Assembly: GCA_003427395.1 (NCBI GenBank)
Contig: BFEA01000017.1
Span: forward strand, 4,589,912 to 4,652,260
DNA: 62,349 bases
Direction: 5' to 3'
DNA from: Chara braunii
Taxonomy: Eukaryota > Streptophyta > Charophyceae > Charales > Characeae
In this document: piece by piece, positions 50,501-61,409 of the stretch
Position numbering within the stretch: position 1 is the first letter of the stretch
How the letters are laid out: each line of letters begins with the position of its first letter
The notes under the pieces: model-generated
The model's database searches: none
Told to the model about the DNA's origin: nothing
The model's input: only the letters and a program-made list of their open reading frames with translations
Program-made: the position numbers and the translations under genes

Positions 50501-50546
50501 CAAGTTTGGCGAGTAGGCGCCTGGTTGCACTTACTCGCCAAACTTG
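50501..50546. other. Perfect 15-bp hairpin
   Basis: CAAGTTTGGCGAGTA (50501-50515) pairs exactly with TACTCGCCAAACTTG (50532-50546) across a 16-base loop. No gene nearby to make it a terminator. It may be a further small foldback element. Confidence 0.8.
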
Positions 50547-50549
50547 GCG

Positions 50550-50930
50550 AATGCATGCCCAGGGGGAGAGAGAGAGTGGGTGTAGGTTAGGTTGGAACAA
50601 AGGGGGAGGGAGGGTATATTCCCCGGGAAAGGATAGCTGGTTCTCTCTTGGGGGATGACATGGGGGGACTAGTATGGGGTTTGTTTCCGCCATGATCTCA
50701 GCAAGCGTTGCCTATCCTTGGGTGCCCAGGGAGCTAGCTCGCAAAGCTGCTAACTACATAACAATAACAATTATGCATGATAGTCTGTAGGGGAGAGTCC
50801 TGGGATGGGAATGATGATATCTTCCTCCCAGAATTGACGATCACAACTTGTGCAGTCAACTCTCTCCCGTTACTGAAAGTTACAATACGGTTGGCCCACC
50901 CTCATCCTTCAGGTTTGACCCAGTGGCATC

Positions 50931-50934
<4 letters not shown>
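50550..50934. other. Intergenic, no gene recognised
   Basis: Sequence flanking the 3' end of LINE copy 2. No coding. Confidence 0.4.

Positions 50935-50984
<50 letters not shown>
50935..50984 (-). repeat. Poly(A) tail of LINE copy 2
   Basis: Fifty uninterrupted T on the plus strand, the 3' terminus of the minus-strand LINE. Confidence 0.95.
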
Positions 50985-50988
<4 letters not shown>

Positions 50989-51442
50989 ACACCCCCACCG
51001 GTGATAGTGGTGCTGATAAGAGCAGACACCACTACCACCCGGGGAGAGGCTCCATCTATTGGTGGGGAGCGTCACCTGCTGGAAAACGGGTCCAGCGTCC
51101 CATATACAGAATGTAATCAGAGATCATCCGAGAAGCAATGAAGAAGAATCCTGCCAGCATTGATTACCCTGGGTTCCAGGGGATTGACTGAGCAGGACAT
51201 AAAGAAAAGACTAGAAATGCTCTGGGTTAAAACAGCCACGGAGCCGGACATTTTATGAAGTGTATCTCTTCACCCTCCAACAAAGGGCGCCAGATAGGCA
51301 GCTACGAGCTAATACTATTCAAANGCCGCTGCTCCCTCCGCCTGTCGTAGATGTTTCATCTCCTGGATGATCCTTCCTTAAGCCATTCCCACAAGATATC
51401 CTCTGTCGCAGAAGACACAGGTACTCAATGTATTCCAGGAAA

Positions 51443-52167
51443 TCATCCATCCATCCCGTACCACTGCATTCCCACTAAGCAATTCGATGGGCGGGGAAAA
51501 AAGTCCGGAAAATTCCCGGGGGGCTTCAACGGGACAGTCGAGTCAATGTTGGTCCAGTCATGGAATATCAATCGGGAAGCTCTTATCCATTCCATCCTCC
51601 CTTGGCCCTCCCCACATTCTTGTTGTGTCCCTTTCCATTCCACCCTCCCCAGTCTCCCCCCGGTTATCCCCCCTAGCCAGCTTGAGGAGAAAGCCTGAAT
51701 TTTTTGTTTGATGTCATCATGTGTATTTAGGGAGCGGATCTGTGTTTCGACCTCCTCCCATTTGTCTGGTATTCCTAGTTGAAACTGTTGTTGCACATTT
51801 TCTATGACTTTGGGGCCCTCTAGCCTTGCTCCTTCCATCTCGTATGTGCAACGTCTTCTCCAGAGTGCCCGAAGTACCGCCCTCCTTCCCAGTTTGAAGT
51901 GGTTGTTTGTGAATTCATTGAGGGGGTCAACCCGATCCCTGGGCCAGGCCTCGACAGTAGGGCCTTCCAGTCCCATGGCCACGGGGTTGTTGTCTCCAGT
52001 TGGTCCCAGATTTTGTCCCACCATCTCCACAACCAGAGTGCGCCGGGGCATTGTACGAATATGTCCTCAATTGTCTCCGGACGTTGTCTGGAGGGAAATG
52101 CGTTGGTGCACAACTTGCACCAGGGTAGCGCTTGGCCTTTTTGTTCCAGGGATGTTCTGTCTATCAA
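51443..52167 (-). pseudogene. LINE copy 2 ORF2: zinc-binding domain and C-terminus
   Basis: The frame ending at 51820 holds the finger LPWCKLCTNAFPSRQRPETI and EDIFVQCPGALWLWRWW. The frame 51443-52051 carries the tail (FKLGRRAVLRALWRRRCTYE; FHDWTNIDSTVPLKPPGNFP). It follows LQWQIEHRCLPTNN of the previous fragment after a stop. Aligns throughout with copy 1 at 600-1532. A single N lies beyond the frame at 51324. Confidence 0.8.
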
Positions 52168-53428
52168 CTAATTATTGGTTGGTAGGCAGCGGTGCTCAAT
52201 CTGCCATTGGAGTGAGGCGAAGTTGGCTGGTTTCACCCTCACCAATTTGAACCACTTAAATGGTCTCAAATACTCTTTGCTGATGTTCAGTTGGTTCCGC
52301 CATCGGTCCTCCACTTGATCTCTTAGATTAATCTTTGGCCTCAGGAGTCTGTTGGTAGATTTGACTGTTAGGCTGTACAGTGATTTGGTGTGAGTCCTGC
52401 CCTTCCCCATCTGGGTCGTCCATTTCCATTCCTCCGGGTCCAGGGCCAGATGGTGGATTGGCGTAGAGGAGAGGAAGGCTATCCATTGTTCCTCCTCTTG
52501 AAGGACTTTGATTCTGAATACGTCCTCCTTCTGACATATCATCGTTTCTTCCGGGTTGCTCCTTGCAAGGACATTCCTTCTCCGTGTTTGAAAAAGGCTC
52601 ACCACCATTGCCCCATTGGGGAGGTTGCAGACTACATTTCTCACCGTGCCTTGTATGTCCCAGAATGCAACCCAGTCGGCCTGTTGCAGGATGGGACCTT
52701 TACGTAAGATCCTCCACCAATCTAACGAAATCTTTTCCACTATCCCTTCCAATGCTTCTTGGGGCCGGTGGCAGTATCGCAGTCTCTCCCTTAGCTGGTC
52801 TGGGTCAATCCAATCTTTTTTGTTTGTGTCCCATATATCTTTTATTCTTGTTAGTCATTTTTTGACCCAGCCCCTCCACGACCCATCTGTTGCCAAATAA
52901 TGGTTGTCGCGCCACTTCCTCCCATCTTGTTGGAGGGGACTTGTCTGGTAGCGGGAGGCTTCGCCATGTTTTGATGAGGTGAGGCCAGAAGGGGTCCTTT
53001 CGTAAATCAGACCTTGTTGCTTGCCTTGGTGAATCAGGATCGGGGACTTGTGTCTGTGCTCCTGTCCTCGGGATGGGCCATTCCCTGTTTTCCAACCACA
53101 TCAATGGATCACTGGCTTCTGATATTTGGGGGGCCAGGCGGGAGATTTGTTCCAAGGCCAGCCCTTTCCACGGGGATTCGGGGTCGAACAACAGGCGTTT
53201 AAGCCATTGTATTGCTAATGCTTTAGTCTGTGTCAGGGGGTCGATGATGCCCAGACCGCCTTTCGTTTTGGGCTGGGTAATGGATTGCCACGCCACTCCG
53301 CTAATCACATTTTGTTTCTCATGATCCCCCCGCCATAGGAAGGCGGTGATCTGGCGTTGCAGGGGTCGCAGGTCCTTCTTATCTAATGCCCAAATGGCTG
53401 ATTTATACCATAGTGTGGCCAATACCAC
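52168..53428 (-). pseudogene. LINE copy 2 ORF2: connection region
   Basis: Two frames (52805-53428; 52168-52752) separated by one break encode MVLATLWYKSAIWALDKKDL, FLWRGDHEKQNVISGVAW, QPKTKGGLGIIDPLTQTKAL and RWEEVARQPLFGNRW, then LDPEEWKWTTQMGKG and LQWQIEHRCLPTNN. Matches copy 1 at 1551-2585. Confidence 0.8.
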
Positions 53429-53476
53429 GTTATTGATGATCAGAGATCGACCGAATAAGGAGGTATGCTTATCCTT

Positions 53477-53983
53477 CTAGAGGGTCATCTTTGCCAAAGG
53501 CGGGCCAGTGATCCACTCTATGTTAGTAGGTGGTCTGCCGTTTGCTGTTATTGAGATACCGAGCACCTTGATGGGCGTCTCCTGGGGGAGCCAGTTTAGC
53601 CTGGGGATTTCTGGTGGCCTCACCCCTTGATGGTGTATCCACCATCCTTGGGTTTTATTTTCCCCGTTAACTTTCATGTCTGAGCATTTGCAGAAGCGGT
53701 CCATCATGTTTTGTACCTCTTCCATTGATTCTCTTGATGCATCTACCATCAGGGTCAGGTCGTCAGCGAACAGCGAGCAAACCGGGATTGCCTCCTGGGG
53801 GATTGCTATTACCTGAATTCTTTTAATCTCCTTGTGTGTTCTCAGGTTGGCGGCAAGTGCTTCCATGATTATGACAAAGAGGTAGAGGGCTATCGGGTCT
53901 CCTTGCCTGACAAACCTCTGAAGGTTTATGGGTGAGGCCAGGTTACTATTTACCATTACTGTAGTAGTTGCGTTGGTATGCAA
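53477..53983 (-). pseudogene. LINE copy 2 ORF2: RT palm (QGDP, FADD)
   Basis: Contains FVRQGDPIALYLFVIIMEAL and VCSLFADDLTLMVDASRE, followed by NGENKTQGWWIHHQG. Both catalytic Asp of FADD are present. It is separated from the preceding RT fragment by a 65-base break, so the polymerase is not translatable as one protein. Ends in a TAG. Confidence 0.85.
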
Positions 53984-54048
53984 GATCTTTACTCAACGTC
54001 TGAAACCTGGGCCAAAGTTGAATTTTTCCAGCACTTATCTAAGAAGTG

Positions 54049-55212
54049 TCAATCCACGTGGTCACAGACTTTTTCAAAGTCTATGAAGATGATCGCTGCA
54101 TTGCCCTTGGAGTGCCTTGTTAATTTGATCATCTCGTTGACTAATAGGATGTTATCCTGGATGTTTCTATCTTGAATGAACCCCGTTTGGTTTGGATGTA
54201 TGATGTCCGCCATTACCGGTGTTAATCGATTGGCGAGTGCTTTGGCCATAAGTTTATAGACAACAGTGAGGAGGGTGATAGGTTTGTAGTTGCGTACATT
54301 TGTTCTTGCCCCTTTCTTATAGAAAAGTGTTAGTATTCCTTGCCCCACCAATTCCCCTGTTTGTTCTGACAACCATACCGCGTTATAGTAGTCCATCAGG
54401 TCTTGTGATATGCATGACCACATGACTTCCCAGAACTCCTTGGGTAGGCCATCTATGCCTGGGGTTTTATCCTCTCCCATTTGTATCAGTGTCGTCCATA
54501 TTTCGTCCTTCGAAAGGGGTCTATCCAAGGCTTCTCTTTGTTGTTCCGAGAGAGATTTGTTGAGGGGGCGCAAAAAGTCTTCTATTTCCTCCCGTCGCTG
54601 TGTTTCTGGTTGACGCCCGCATTCTGACGTGAATAGTTCCTGGTAAAAGTCTCTTGCGATTTTCGTGCAGGCAGCTAAAGAGGTAAAAAAGGTCTCTTGG
54701 TTGCTCTTTGGGTCTTCTAGTGCCTCTATTACCGTTCTTCCTGTTTTAACTTTGGCCAATGCAAAGAATCGGGCGTCCATTGCGCCTTCCATATTGTGTC
54801 TGGAGAGTTTGCCCCGGATCCTGATACCTTGCCATCTGTGTTCAGTGTACTTTAGAAGTTGTGTTTCGAGAGTTTGGATGGTCATGGCTATCTCCGCCTG
54901 TTGTTCTAGGTTTTTTGTATTCACTTCTTGTTGTTGTAATGTGTACAGTTGGTGTTGCAGGTTTACTTCTTCTGCATGCCGTTGTGCAGCAAGCAACTTT
55001 GAGTATTCATTGCACTTGCGGTCTATAAAGGCAAGGCCGTTGTTGAACCATAATATGTCGTCTTCAATCTGGTCCTTTTGGTGTTGCCAGAAGGACCACA
55101 CATCCTTGAGGTAAGTTTTAAAGCGGTCTATTGTTAGGAGGGATGTGTTGAGTTTGTAGAATCCCCTACCTTGGTCTGTTTTTTTTCGGAACGAAAAGAT
55201 GGCTGTGCACAT
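54049..55212 (-). pseudogene. LINE copy 2 ORF2: linker and RT fingers
   Basis: The longest intact piece of ORF2, 387 codons. A helical linker (FWQHQKDQIEDDILWFNNGL; LYTLQQQEVNTKNLEQQAEI) leads to the RT: DKTPGIDGLPKEFWEVMW, NVRNYKPITLLTVVYKLM, HPNQTGFIQDRNIQDNILL and FIDFEKVCDHVD with the first catalytic Asp. The usual Lys-Ala-Tyr-Asp is Lys-Val-Cys-Asp here. Follows the endonuclease after a break near 55250. Confidence 0.87.
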
Positions 55213-55281
55213 CGCGTGGTCTAGCCCCAGGTAGGGACTGCGGGGAAAGATTTATGCCATCTGGAGGGTACCCTGTAGTTC

Positions 55282-56016
55282 TTATGAGATCATGATTAAG
55301 TCGATTCGCGATTTTGATGCTTTCTCTGTGCTATTTTTGCGGAAGCAGGTAAATCTTCGGTTGGTAGGGAAATGTCTCCGAAAGGTGTCGAAAATGTTTA
55401 TGGATTGTGAGAGTTCTCTGATCATTCTCTCGTCTTTTTTTATATAGATTGGGCATGGCGATGAAATTTTCCACCTGTCCAGCCAGCGGTCCGGTGCCGC
55501 ATTAAAGTCGCCTGCCAGTATCGTGGGGATTCTCACTAGCAGTTTTTCCTTGAGAGACTCAAGGAAGTTTTGTCTTGCGGGGGGGGCGTTGGGGGCGTAT
55601 ATATTCAGAATGTTGACCACCTCTATTTCCAGCATTGCCAGTAGGTAGACCCATCTCCCTTCTTCTTGGTCTGCCGCCCAGTTGAGCATTTCCACTTTTG
55701 TTCCCAGGGGTAACCATATGGCTACCCCAGCGCTACCGGGTCTCGGGGCGTGAGCCCTAAAGGCCTGATGCGGCCATATTTCCTTGTGGATATGATTATG
55801 TTCAAGGCTGTCCATTAGCTCAGTGTCTTGCAGGCACACGACGTTCGGGCTGTCTTTCCCTTCTACCCCTTTCAGTTATTCGAGAATTGCTTGCTTTTTG
55901 GGTTGTTTTGCTGCTGCAAGGCCATTGACGTTAAGTGTGCGCAGGTCTAGGCCCGCCTGTCATTTTTGTTGCTTCCAAGTTTTGTCCTTCCCATACAAGG
56001 CGTCCACTACATTCAT
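55282..56016 (-). pseudogene. LINE copy 2 ORF2: endonuclease (EEP/APE type)
   Basis: ORF2 appears to start at the ATG at 56016 (MNVVDALYGKDKTWKQQK). In the same frame come a TGA, LRTLNVNGLAAAKQPKKQ with the catalytic Asn, a TAA, then VVCLQDTELMDSLEHNH with the catalytic Glu region. Further on are NILNIYAPNAPPARQNF, TILAGDFNAAPDRWLDRW with Asp and Asn, and ASKSRIDLIMIS at the end. It nicks target DNA in the family. A stop after IMIS separates it from the RT. Confidence 0.85.
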
Positions 56017-56046
56017 CGCTTTGTTGTTTGTACAGAGGTGGTTCTT

Positions 56047-56946
56047 TTAGAGCTGCACCCACTTCTCTGTGTCCAGGAGGTTGCTCTTCTGTAGAAACCC
56101 GGTCCTAAGCAGTTTAACCAAGAAGGCCCCGATGTCTGCTGCTGACCACAAATCTCCTGCTTTAATCTTTAGGAGTTGCAGGTCCAGGAGGGTGTTTTGG
56201 TCCATCCACCGCAGATCTTCTATTTTCTGGTTGTTATATCGCAGGAAGATGTCCTTGGTGCCCATCCTATGTCGTCCGCAGGATTGCACTAGGGTCGAGG
56301 TAGCCCCTGTTGGGAGGTGTTCCTTAGTGAGTTGGGTTATATCTGTGCTGCTAGGAATCATACTTCCTGCCCACGATGTCAGGGAGAGGAAGAAGGAGGA
56401 GCAACCTTTGAGGGTGACCTCACCGTGTGCAGCCTCAGGAGGCGTCGACAAACCCACCTCCCAGACCCCTTCTTTTTGTCTTACCGGGAGGAGGACTATG
56501 CCTTTTTCGGAGGGGGCGGCGTCAGAAGGTGTCTCTTCCAGTAAGTGACGAAGTTTTTGTCTTTTGCTGGTAAGATCACCATCTGGTGGTTTTGGAGGGA
56601 GTGTGGTTTCCGGTTCCCATGATGCAAGCGCCATGCACAGTCCTTCTGTTTGTGCGTCCTGACCTTCCATTTTTTCTGACGGGGGTTCTTCTCTCAGTTG
56701 CTCCGTTGGATTTTGAGGCTCCTCGTTCTTGGCATCCTGTTCCTCCTTTCCATCATGTTCCTCCTTTCTTAGTGATCCTGTGTCCTGCTCCTCCTGCGAT
56801 TCTTTTATGCCGTTTCCTTCGTGCGGCTCTTGTCTGTGTTGGCCCTCCTCGTCTTTCCTTCCTTCTATGGATGTTTTTGTCTTCTCTACTTTTGTTCCTT
56901 GGCCGCTCTTCGGGTGTGATTGGCTTGTTTCCTCTTCTTTTGTCAC
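56047..56946 (-). CDS. Unassigned middle ORF of LINE copy 2 (299 codons)
   Basis: Open from MTKEEETSQSHPKSGQGTKV to a stop at 56047, 31 bases before the ORF2 start. The first 100 residues are highly charged (Glu/Lys/Gln-rich, probably disordered). The C-terminal half looks folded: TNLLDLQLLKIKAG-like sequence, DLWSAADIGAFLVKLLRTGF and LLDTEKWVQL. I recognise no domain. It may be a third ORF or the C-terminal part of ORF1 separated by a frame break. That it stays open while ORF2 is broken may be chance. Confidence 0.5.
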   Translation of the reverse strand: MTKEEETSQSHPKSGQGTKVEKTKTSIEGRKDEEGQHRQEPHEGNGIKESQEEQDTGSLRKEEHDGKEEQDAKNEEPQNPTEQLREEPPSEKMEGQDAQTEGLCMALASWEPETTLPPKPPDGDLTSKRQKLRHLLEETPSDAAPSEKGIVLLPVRQKEGVWEVGLSTPPEAAHGEVTLKGCSSFFLSLTSWAGSMIPSSTDITQLTKEHLPTGATSTLVQSCGRHRMGTKDIFLRYNNQKIEDLRWMDQNTLLDLQLLKIKAGDLWSAADIGAFLVKLLRTGFLQKSNLLDTEKWVQL

Positions 56947-57102
56947 CTCCTCCTCGCCATGGTGTGTTGTTTTATCTTGCCCTGTGGAGTCCTCTCCATT
57001 CCTGGGGGGCGAGGGAGAGCTGTTTGGTTTGGGAGTCGGGGGGTGGAGGCGGTTAAGGATGATATGGAGGATCTTGTGGCAGATGTCAGGCCAATCTGTC
57101 CC

Positions 57103-57329
57103 TTATGGTAGCCCTTGTGTAATGGCTTTGTGGAGGCTCTCACTGCTTTCCAACAGAGGGATAAGGTCCCTGTAGATTTTGTCCCAGAATTCCTCATTTT
57201 CATCTCCATATTTGATCTGCAAGCTATCCATTAGCCAGTCCGCCACCTCCTGCAGGCCTACCTTTTGAGTATTGTTGGCGTCACTTCCTTCTGAGTCCAC
57301 CGGACTTTGTACTTCTGTCATTTCCACAT

Positions 57330-57368
<39 letters not shown>

Positions 57369-58618
57369 GGGGTCCTAGCGAGGATCTCGACTTCCATCGG
57401 TTCTGGACCAAAGGCATCTTTCAGCAGGTCCTCCTGCTTACGGTCCTTTCTTTCAACCTGCTTTCTTGTTTCCTCTTCTGTTTGCAATGGGACCTCTTTT
57501 GTGTGACTAGGTTCCCCGTGTTGCCATGTCGTCCCTCTGGTTTCTGTCCACAGCCTCCCTGTAGGTATGTACTCTTTTGCAGTAGGGCCCCACCTCTGCT
57601 GTTTTTGCTTCTCCCCGGGCTGCCTGGTCGGTGTTGTAGTCGATTTGTCCTTCTCTTGTGGGGTGGGGGGGGGTAACCGCTTGGTGACTGACACGGTTTT
57701 CTCTGATTCTTTGGGAAGATGTGGGAGCTTTTCAAGTTTCTCGGGTTCCTTTGGAGGGGGCGGGGTCCAGTCGTTGGGTGGTCTAGTAGTTCTGCAGGGG
57801 TCCCCCCGCCCCTCCCATGTCCAGCCCTTAGCCTGGCCTTTGAGGTCAAGGTCCTCCAGGTACACCCACCCCTCGTGGCCCTGATCCACTGTGCACCATC
57901 GGTTTGGTCTGCGTAAATCGCGGTGTAGACGGCATGCCAGCGGTCCTTTTTTGTTGGGGTGTTGCGGCCAGGCCGATTCCGTACACAGGTGTCCGTATGC
58001 CCTGCATTTGAAACACCACGGTCTGAATTTGTGCGTTGTGTGAATTTGGTACACTCTCCCACCCATCCTGTAGGGAATGATATCATCTATTGAGAAGAGC
58101 TGATCATTTGGGAGATCCAGTGCAAGCATCATATAGTCATCCCGTTTTGCTACGTAAGCCGAGAGCGGGTCGATAAAATCTACAATATTATATTGCTGCC
58201 CAAAGTCATATACGAAAGCCACCTGCACCTCCACCGGGATGTGCCTCAGTTCCACCCAATAGCAATCTTTCATAAGTTGTTCCCTTTTTTCTTCAGGGGT
58301 TAGTTTTTTCGGCTGCCATGGGTAGATGCGTACGTCCGATCTCTCCCACCTAACTGTCTTCCACCCGTCCATTCTTTGTTTGTCCTGGGTAAAAAGACTC
58401 AAGACGGTGAACACAGTTGAGGAGAGAGGTTGAATAAGAAAGAATTCTTGCACCACCTCCGGACTGCCTTTCATCTCCTCCAAGCGTCGACATATCCACT
58501 TTATTTTATCATTAACTGATCTGTGGGCTACGTCTCCATGGAACAACCAATTGCTCGAGTGTTTGATGTATACTTCATCTCCTGCTTCGAGCTTGCTTTC
58601 TGGATACGTCCTCATCAT
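57103..58618 (-). pseudogene. LINE copy 2 ORF1: RNA-binding protein with finger, poly-Pro tract
   Basis: The 445-codon frame begins MMRTYPESKLEAGDEVYIKH. A DUF4283-like segment (YWVELRHIPVEVQVAFVYDF; MMLALDLPNDQLFSIDDIIP) leads to the finger HKFRPWCFKCRAYGHLCTES. A Pro/Lys/Arg/Gln-rich region and a poly-Pro run follow. The run is encoded by a C tract (36 or more G on the plus strand, 57332-57367). The frame changes there: the second frame continues DVEMTEVQSPVDSEGSDANN and QEVADWLMDSLQIKYGDENE to a stop at 57103. ORF1 proteins coat LINE RNA. The homopolymer length may be a sequencing error, so the break is uncertain. Confidence 0.75.
57332..57367. repeat. Poly-G tract
   Basis: Run of about 36 G (poly-C on the coding strand of LINE ORF1). 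Strong quadruplex potential and prone to length error. Confidence 0.9.
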
Positions 58619-59105
58619 TGTCTTTCTTCCTCCTTAGTCCACCACTTGGTTTTCCGATGGGAGGAGGAAGAGGGTGAGGAAATAGGCCCTCGCCGATGAG
58701 AGATTTCGGAGAGGTACCTTCTGAACCTCTTCTTCTCCTTGTCGTGTATCCAGGGGAGGTCGTTTAATTTCGAGGGTTTTCTCCTGGATCGTATTCCTGA
58801 CTCTTTGGGCCCATGAGGCTTTTGTTCCACCTTCTGCGCCTTCTTGCTTCTTTACACCCTTGTTTTCTCGTTGCCTTGCCTCACTGTGCTTCTCTTCTTC
58901 CGTCAGCATCTCCCCTTCCGACACTGTGCTCTCCATTTCCTGATCTTGGTCGGGGTGTGTCCCTTGTTCGTTTTGTATCTGGCCAGGGCTAGCGTGCTCT
59001 GTTGCAGGCTTGCGGCCCCGTAAGGACTCTTCGGGGGTTGGCCAGTGGGTTGGGTTCAGGAGAGATGTTTCAAGATTGGGGGGGAGAGATCGATGCATCC
59101 GTAGT
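58615..59105 (-). pseudogene. LINE copy 2 ORF1 N-terminal region, frame-broken
   Basis: Upstream of MMRTYPES, one frame reads TPEESLRGRKPATEHASPGQ, MESTVSEGEMLTEEEKHSEA and TKASWAQRVRNTIQEKTLEI. The SWAQRV word is typical of plant LINE ORF1 N-termini. A second frame (58615-58830) overlaps the ATG of the main ORF1 frame. A shift near 58700 would join them. The true start is not determined. Confidence 0.5.
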
Positions 59106-59109
59106 GAGG

Positions 59110-59480
59110 CTGTGTAACCGGTTGAACGTCGTGAACGCGCGTTCAATCCCCCATGCCCCGCGTTCAATCGCATTTAAACGCGCTGCACACGCGCGCGTGC
59201 GAAAAAATTGAACGCGGTCCCGCGGGGCGCGCGCGCGCGACTGGGGCTGCGGGTTGGTGGTCCGAGCTCAACAAACCGCCAAAGTGCGAAAACCGCCCCC
59301 CGGGACCACCACATACACCCCCCCCCACCCGCGGTCCCCGCCCCCGAAACCACCACCTGCCAAGCCCCGACTCCCCTACCCCCACCCAACGGAGGGCCAC
59401 CCACCCCCGGGGACGTTTTTTTTTTTTTTTTTCCCCAGCCCACAATTACAACCCCCCAAACCACGCCACCCATTTACAGG
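59110..59480. repeat. Terminal and subterminal region of hAT copy 2
   Basis: TTGAACG/CGTTCAA repeats at 59122-59215, CG-alternating stretches, then C-rich DNA with a T-run at 59417-59433. Comparable to 4891-5400 and 11890-12085. Confidence 0.65.
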
Positions 59481-59487
59481 GAGGAGG

Positions 59488-60269
59488 TCGAGGATCAGAG
59501 ACGTTCATGGCTGCGAGACCCATGTGGGTCCAGAGCTCCTCCGGGTGATGTGGACGATGTTTTCGGGACTCGAGCCGCCACATTGCACCCGTACCCTCGA
59601 GACGACAGTGATTCCGAGGGTCACGAGGACAAGGACGAGTCGGCGGGCCCCGCTAGCACCACTCCTGCGGCGGATGAGCGTGATGAGTGGAGCGACGGAG
59701 AGGACGTCCGTAGACGGAGTGGCGGAGATGACCTTTTCATTCAGGTTGATTTGGAGGAGGAGTCTGGGGGTCGTCATGGGATCCCTTTAGAGCGTCCGAG
59801 GCCTACGTCCACCGTTTCGCTTTCCGCTGAGCGGGAGACGGATCCTGGGTCTGCACCTTCGAGGGGGTCAGAGTCGGGGATTGGCCATCGTCCTCTGGGT
59901 CGCTCTGGCACGACATCATCCACCGCTCTTCCCACTTCGACGGAGCAGCTTCATCGACAGCCAGCCGTTGCAGATCGATTGCAGAGATTGGTGAGGGGTC
60001 CGAGACAGCGATTGGAGGACAGATTGGAGGGCGGTCCTGTGTCGGTGCAGGGTGACGACGGAGACAGACAAGGGTTGGTTGGTGGAGATGGTGGTGCGCT
60101 GGCCGGAGGTGGAGGCGGTGCCGAGGCTGATGCGGCGGTTGAGGGGATACCGATGGGCGGCGGAGGTGGTTTCAGTGAGTTTGGCGATATGGGTATGCCC
60201 CCAGGAGAGAGTGTGGGTCTGGCCCTAGGAGAGAGCGAGTCCGGGGGGGACATCAGTGTGGGTATGTAG
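59488..60269 (+). pseudogene. hAT copy 2: transposase C-terminus and start of the extension
   Basis: In frame, EEVEDQRRSWLRDPCGSRAP and TRAATLHPYPRDDSDSEGHE align with EEIARQVALITRDPIAASAP and RRACIFRPYPREDDTDEEP of copy 1, the end of the transposase. The frame stays open through a Ser/Arg-rich and Gly-rich region to GESESGGDISVGM and a TAG at 60267. The upstream part of this frame to 59208 is subterminal DNA, not coding. The TAG falls where Gln would fit, and the same frame continues after it. Confidence 0.65.
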
Positions 60270-60275
60270 GACTTA

Positions 60276-61375
60276 TTGGGACAGATCAGCTTCGCGGACC
60301 CGAGTAGTTTCTCCCCTACCATGTGCGCAGAGGTGATGTTGGGGGCAGAGGGGGATGAGGACCGAACACCCCCTGGAGAGACATCTGCAGAGAGGCTGGA
60401 TAGGCTTGATAGTCGTCGAGCGTGCCTCATGGCACAGAGGGACCCCAGGATGCAGGAGCTCGCCCGTCTTGCGGCCGAGGACCGACATAGGCAGCAAGGG
60501 ACATTTACGCCGGCGTCTGTTGACGCGAGGCCAGCTGCCCACACGGATACTCCGACAGAGGTTTATGACACGACGCAGCGGGAGGCAGCTTCGGCAGAGG
60601 TTTCGAGTAAGGGAGTGGATGTCCAGCAGGGGACGCTCGAAAGCGGGTTGGCACCGACAGAGGAGCTACGTTCGGAGCCGGCGCAGCATCCTGCCGTGGA
60701 GCGGAGGCCAGAGGAGACATTGAAGGAGGTCGCGGGCGTGCCTCTGCCTGCGGGTTCAGTCGAGGGTGCCGTGCATATGTCCCCGGGTCTGGAGGACATA
60801 CCGACAGGGCAGTCAGTGGGCGTTGATGATATTCGCCCATCGGCACAGGCGGAGGGGATAGCGCCGACCACCGGGGGGGACGGGGCCGTAGCGGGGACCG
60901 TTGGTGCTGGCGGGTCGGGGGTGCCGTTCGCGGCCGATCCGATGTCCACGTCTGGCAGGGTAGACCCCGCACAGGTGGACAGGCGTGACGCAGACGGACA
61001 GGAGATGCCACAGACTTTGGTGGTTCGCACTGCTGTGGGGCCAGTGGTGCCACATCGGGCACCGTTTTTTGAGGGTTTTAGGCATCCTGCACATGGCGGT
61101 GGCCCGGTCGAGGAGCGACGTGTAGGCAGGGGCGCGTGCATACCCCCGGTCCCTACTTTTGCGCCGTCACGGACGAGGCCGGAGATTAGGCATGTGGCTA
61201 CGCCTCGAGGCAGCCTCCCTTTTGGTTTTATGACCGCTGAGGAGTTGGAGGACCACGGCAGGAGGGATTTGACGGAGATCGACCAGCGAGTTTTGAGGTC
61301 AGTCCCAGGGGAGGGGAAGCTGCCTCACGTGCAGGACTTATCTTGGGGGCCATCTAGCCCCAGCTTACCTTCTGG
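60276..61375 (+). pseudogene. hAT copy 2: conserved C-terminal extension
   Basis: Same frame as the preceding segment, interrupted only by one TAG, and open for over 360 codons. LDSRRACLMAQRDPRMQELA and RLAAEDRHR match copy 1 (RARLLASTDPRAQAFARAVE). VVRTAVGPVVPHRAPFFEGF, SLPFGFMTAEELEDHGRRDL and LPHVQDLSWGPSSPS match SHFAPQEVRRPLDEEELARE and WQSIPSVPWGPVSPMW of copy 1. The middle is low-complexity (Gly, Ala, Val, Pro, Glu). No known domain. The acidic/basic tail of copy 1 is missing. Confidence 0.6.
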
Positions 61376-61409
61376 GTGTTCCGTCGCAGCGTCATCTGGT
61401 GTCCTACTC

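Larger units (their letters stand above)
50935..59109 (-). mobile_element. LINE retrotransposon, copy 2 (near full length)
   Basis: Minus-strand order: ORF1 (about 59100-57103), an extra ORF (56946-56047), then ORF2 with endonuclease, RT, connection and zinc-binding domains (56016-51443), a 3' UTR and a 50-base poly(A), read as T at 50935-50984. The long pure tail suggests a fairly recent insertion, yet ORF2 has several stops and frameshifts. Same family and orientation as copy 1. The 5' limit lies close to 59109, where the second hAT copy begins. A target duplication was not found. Confidence 0.88.
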
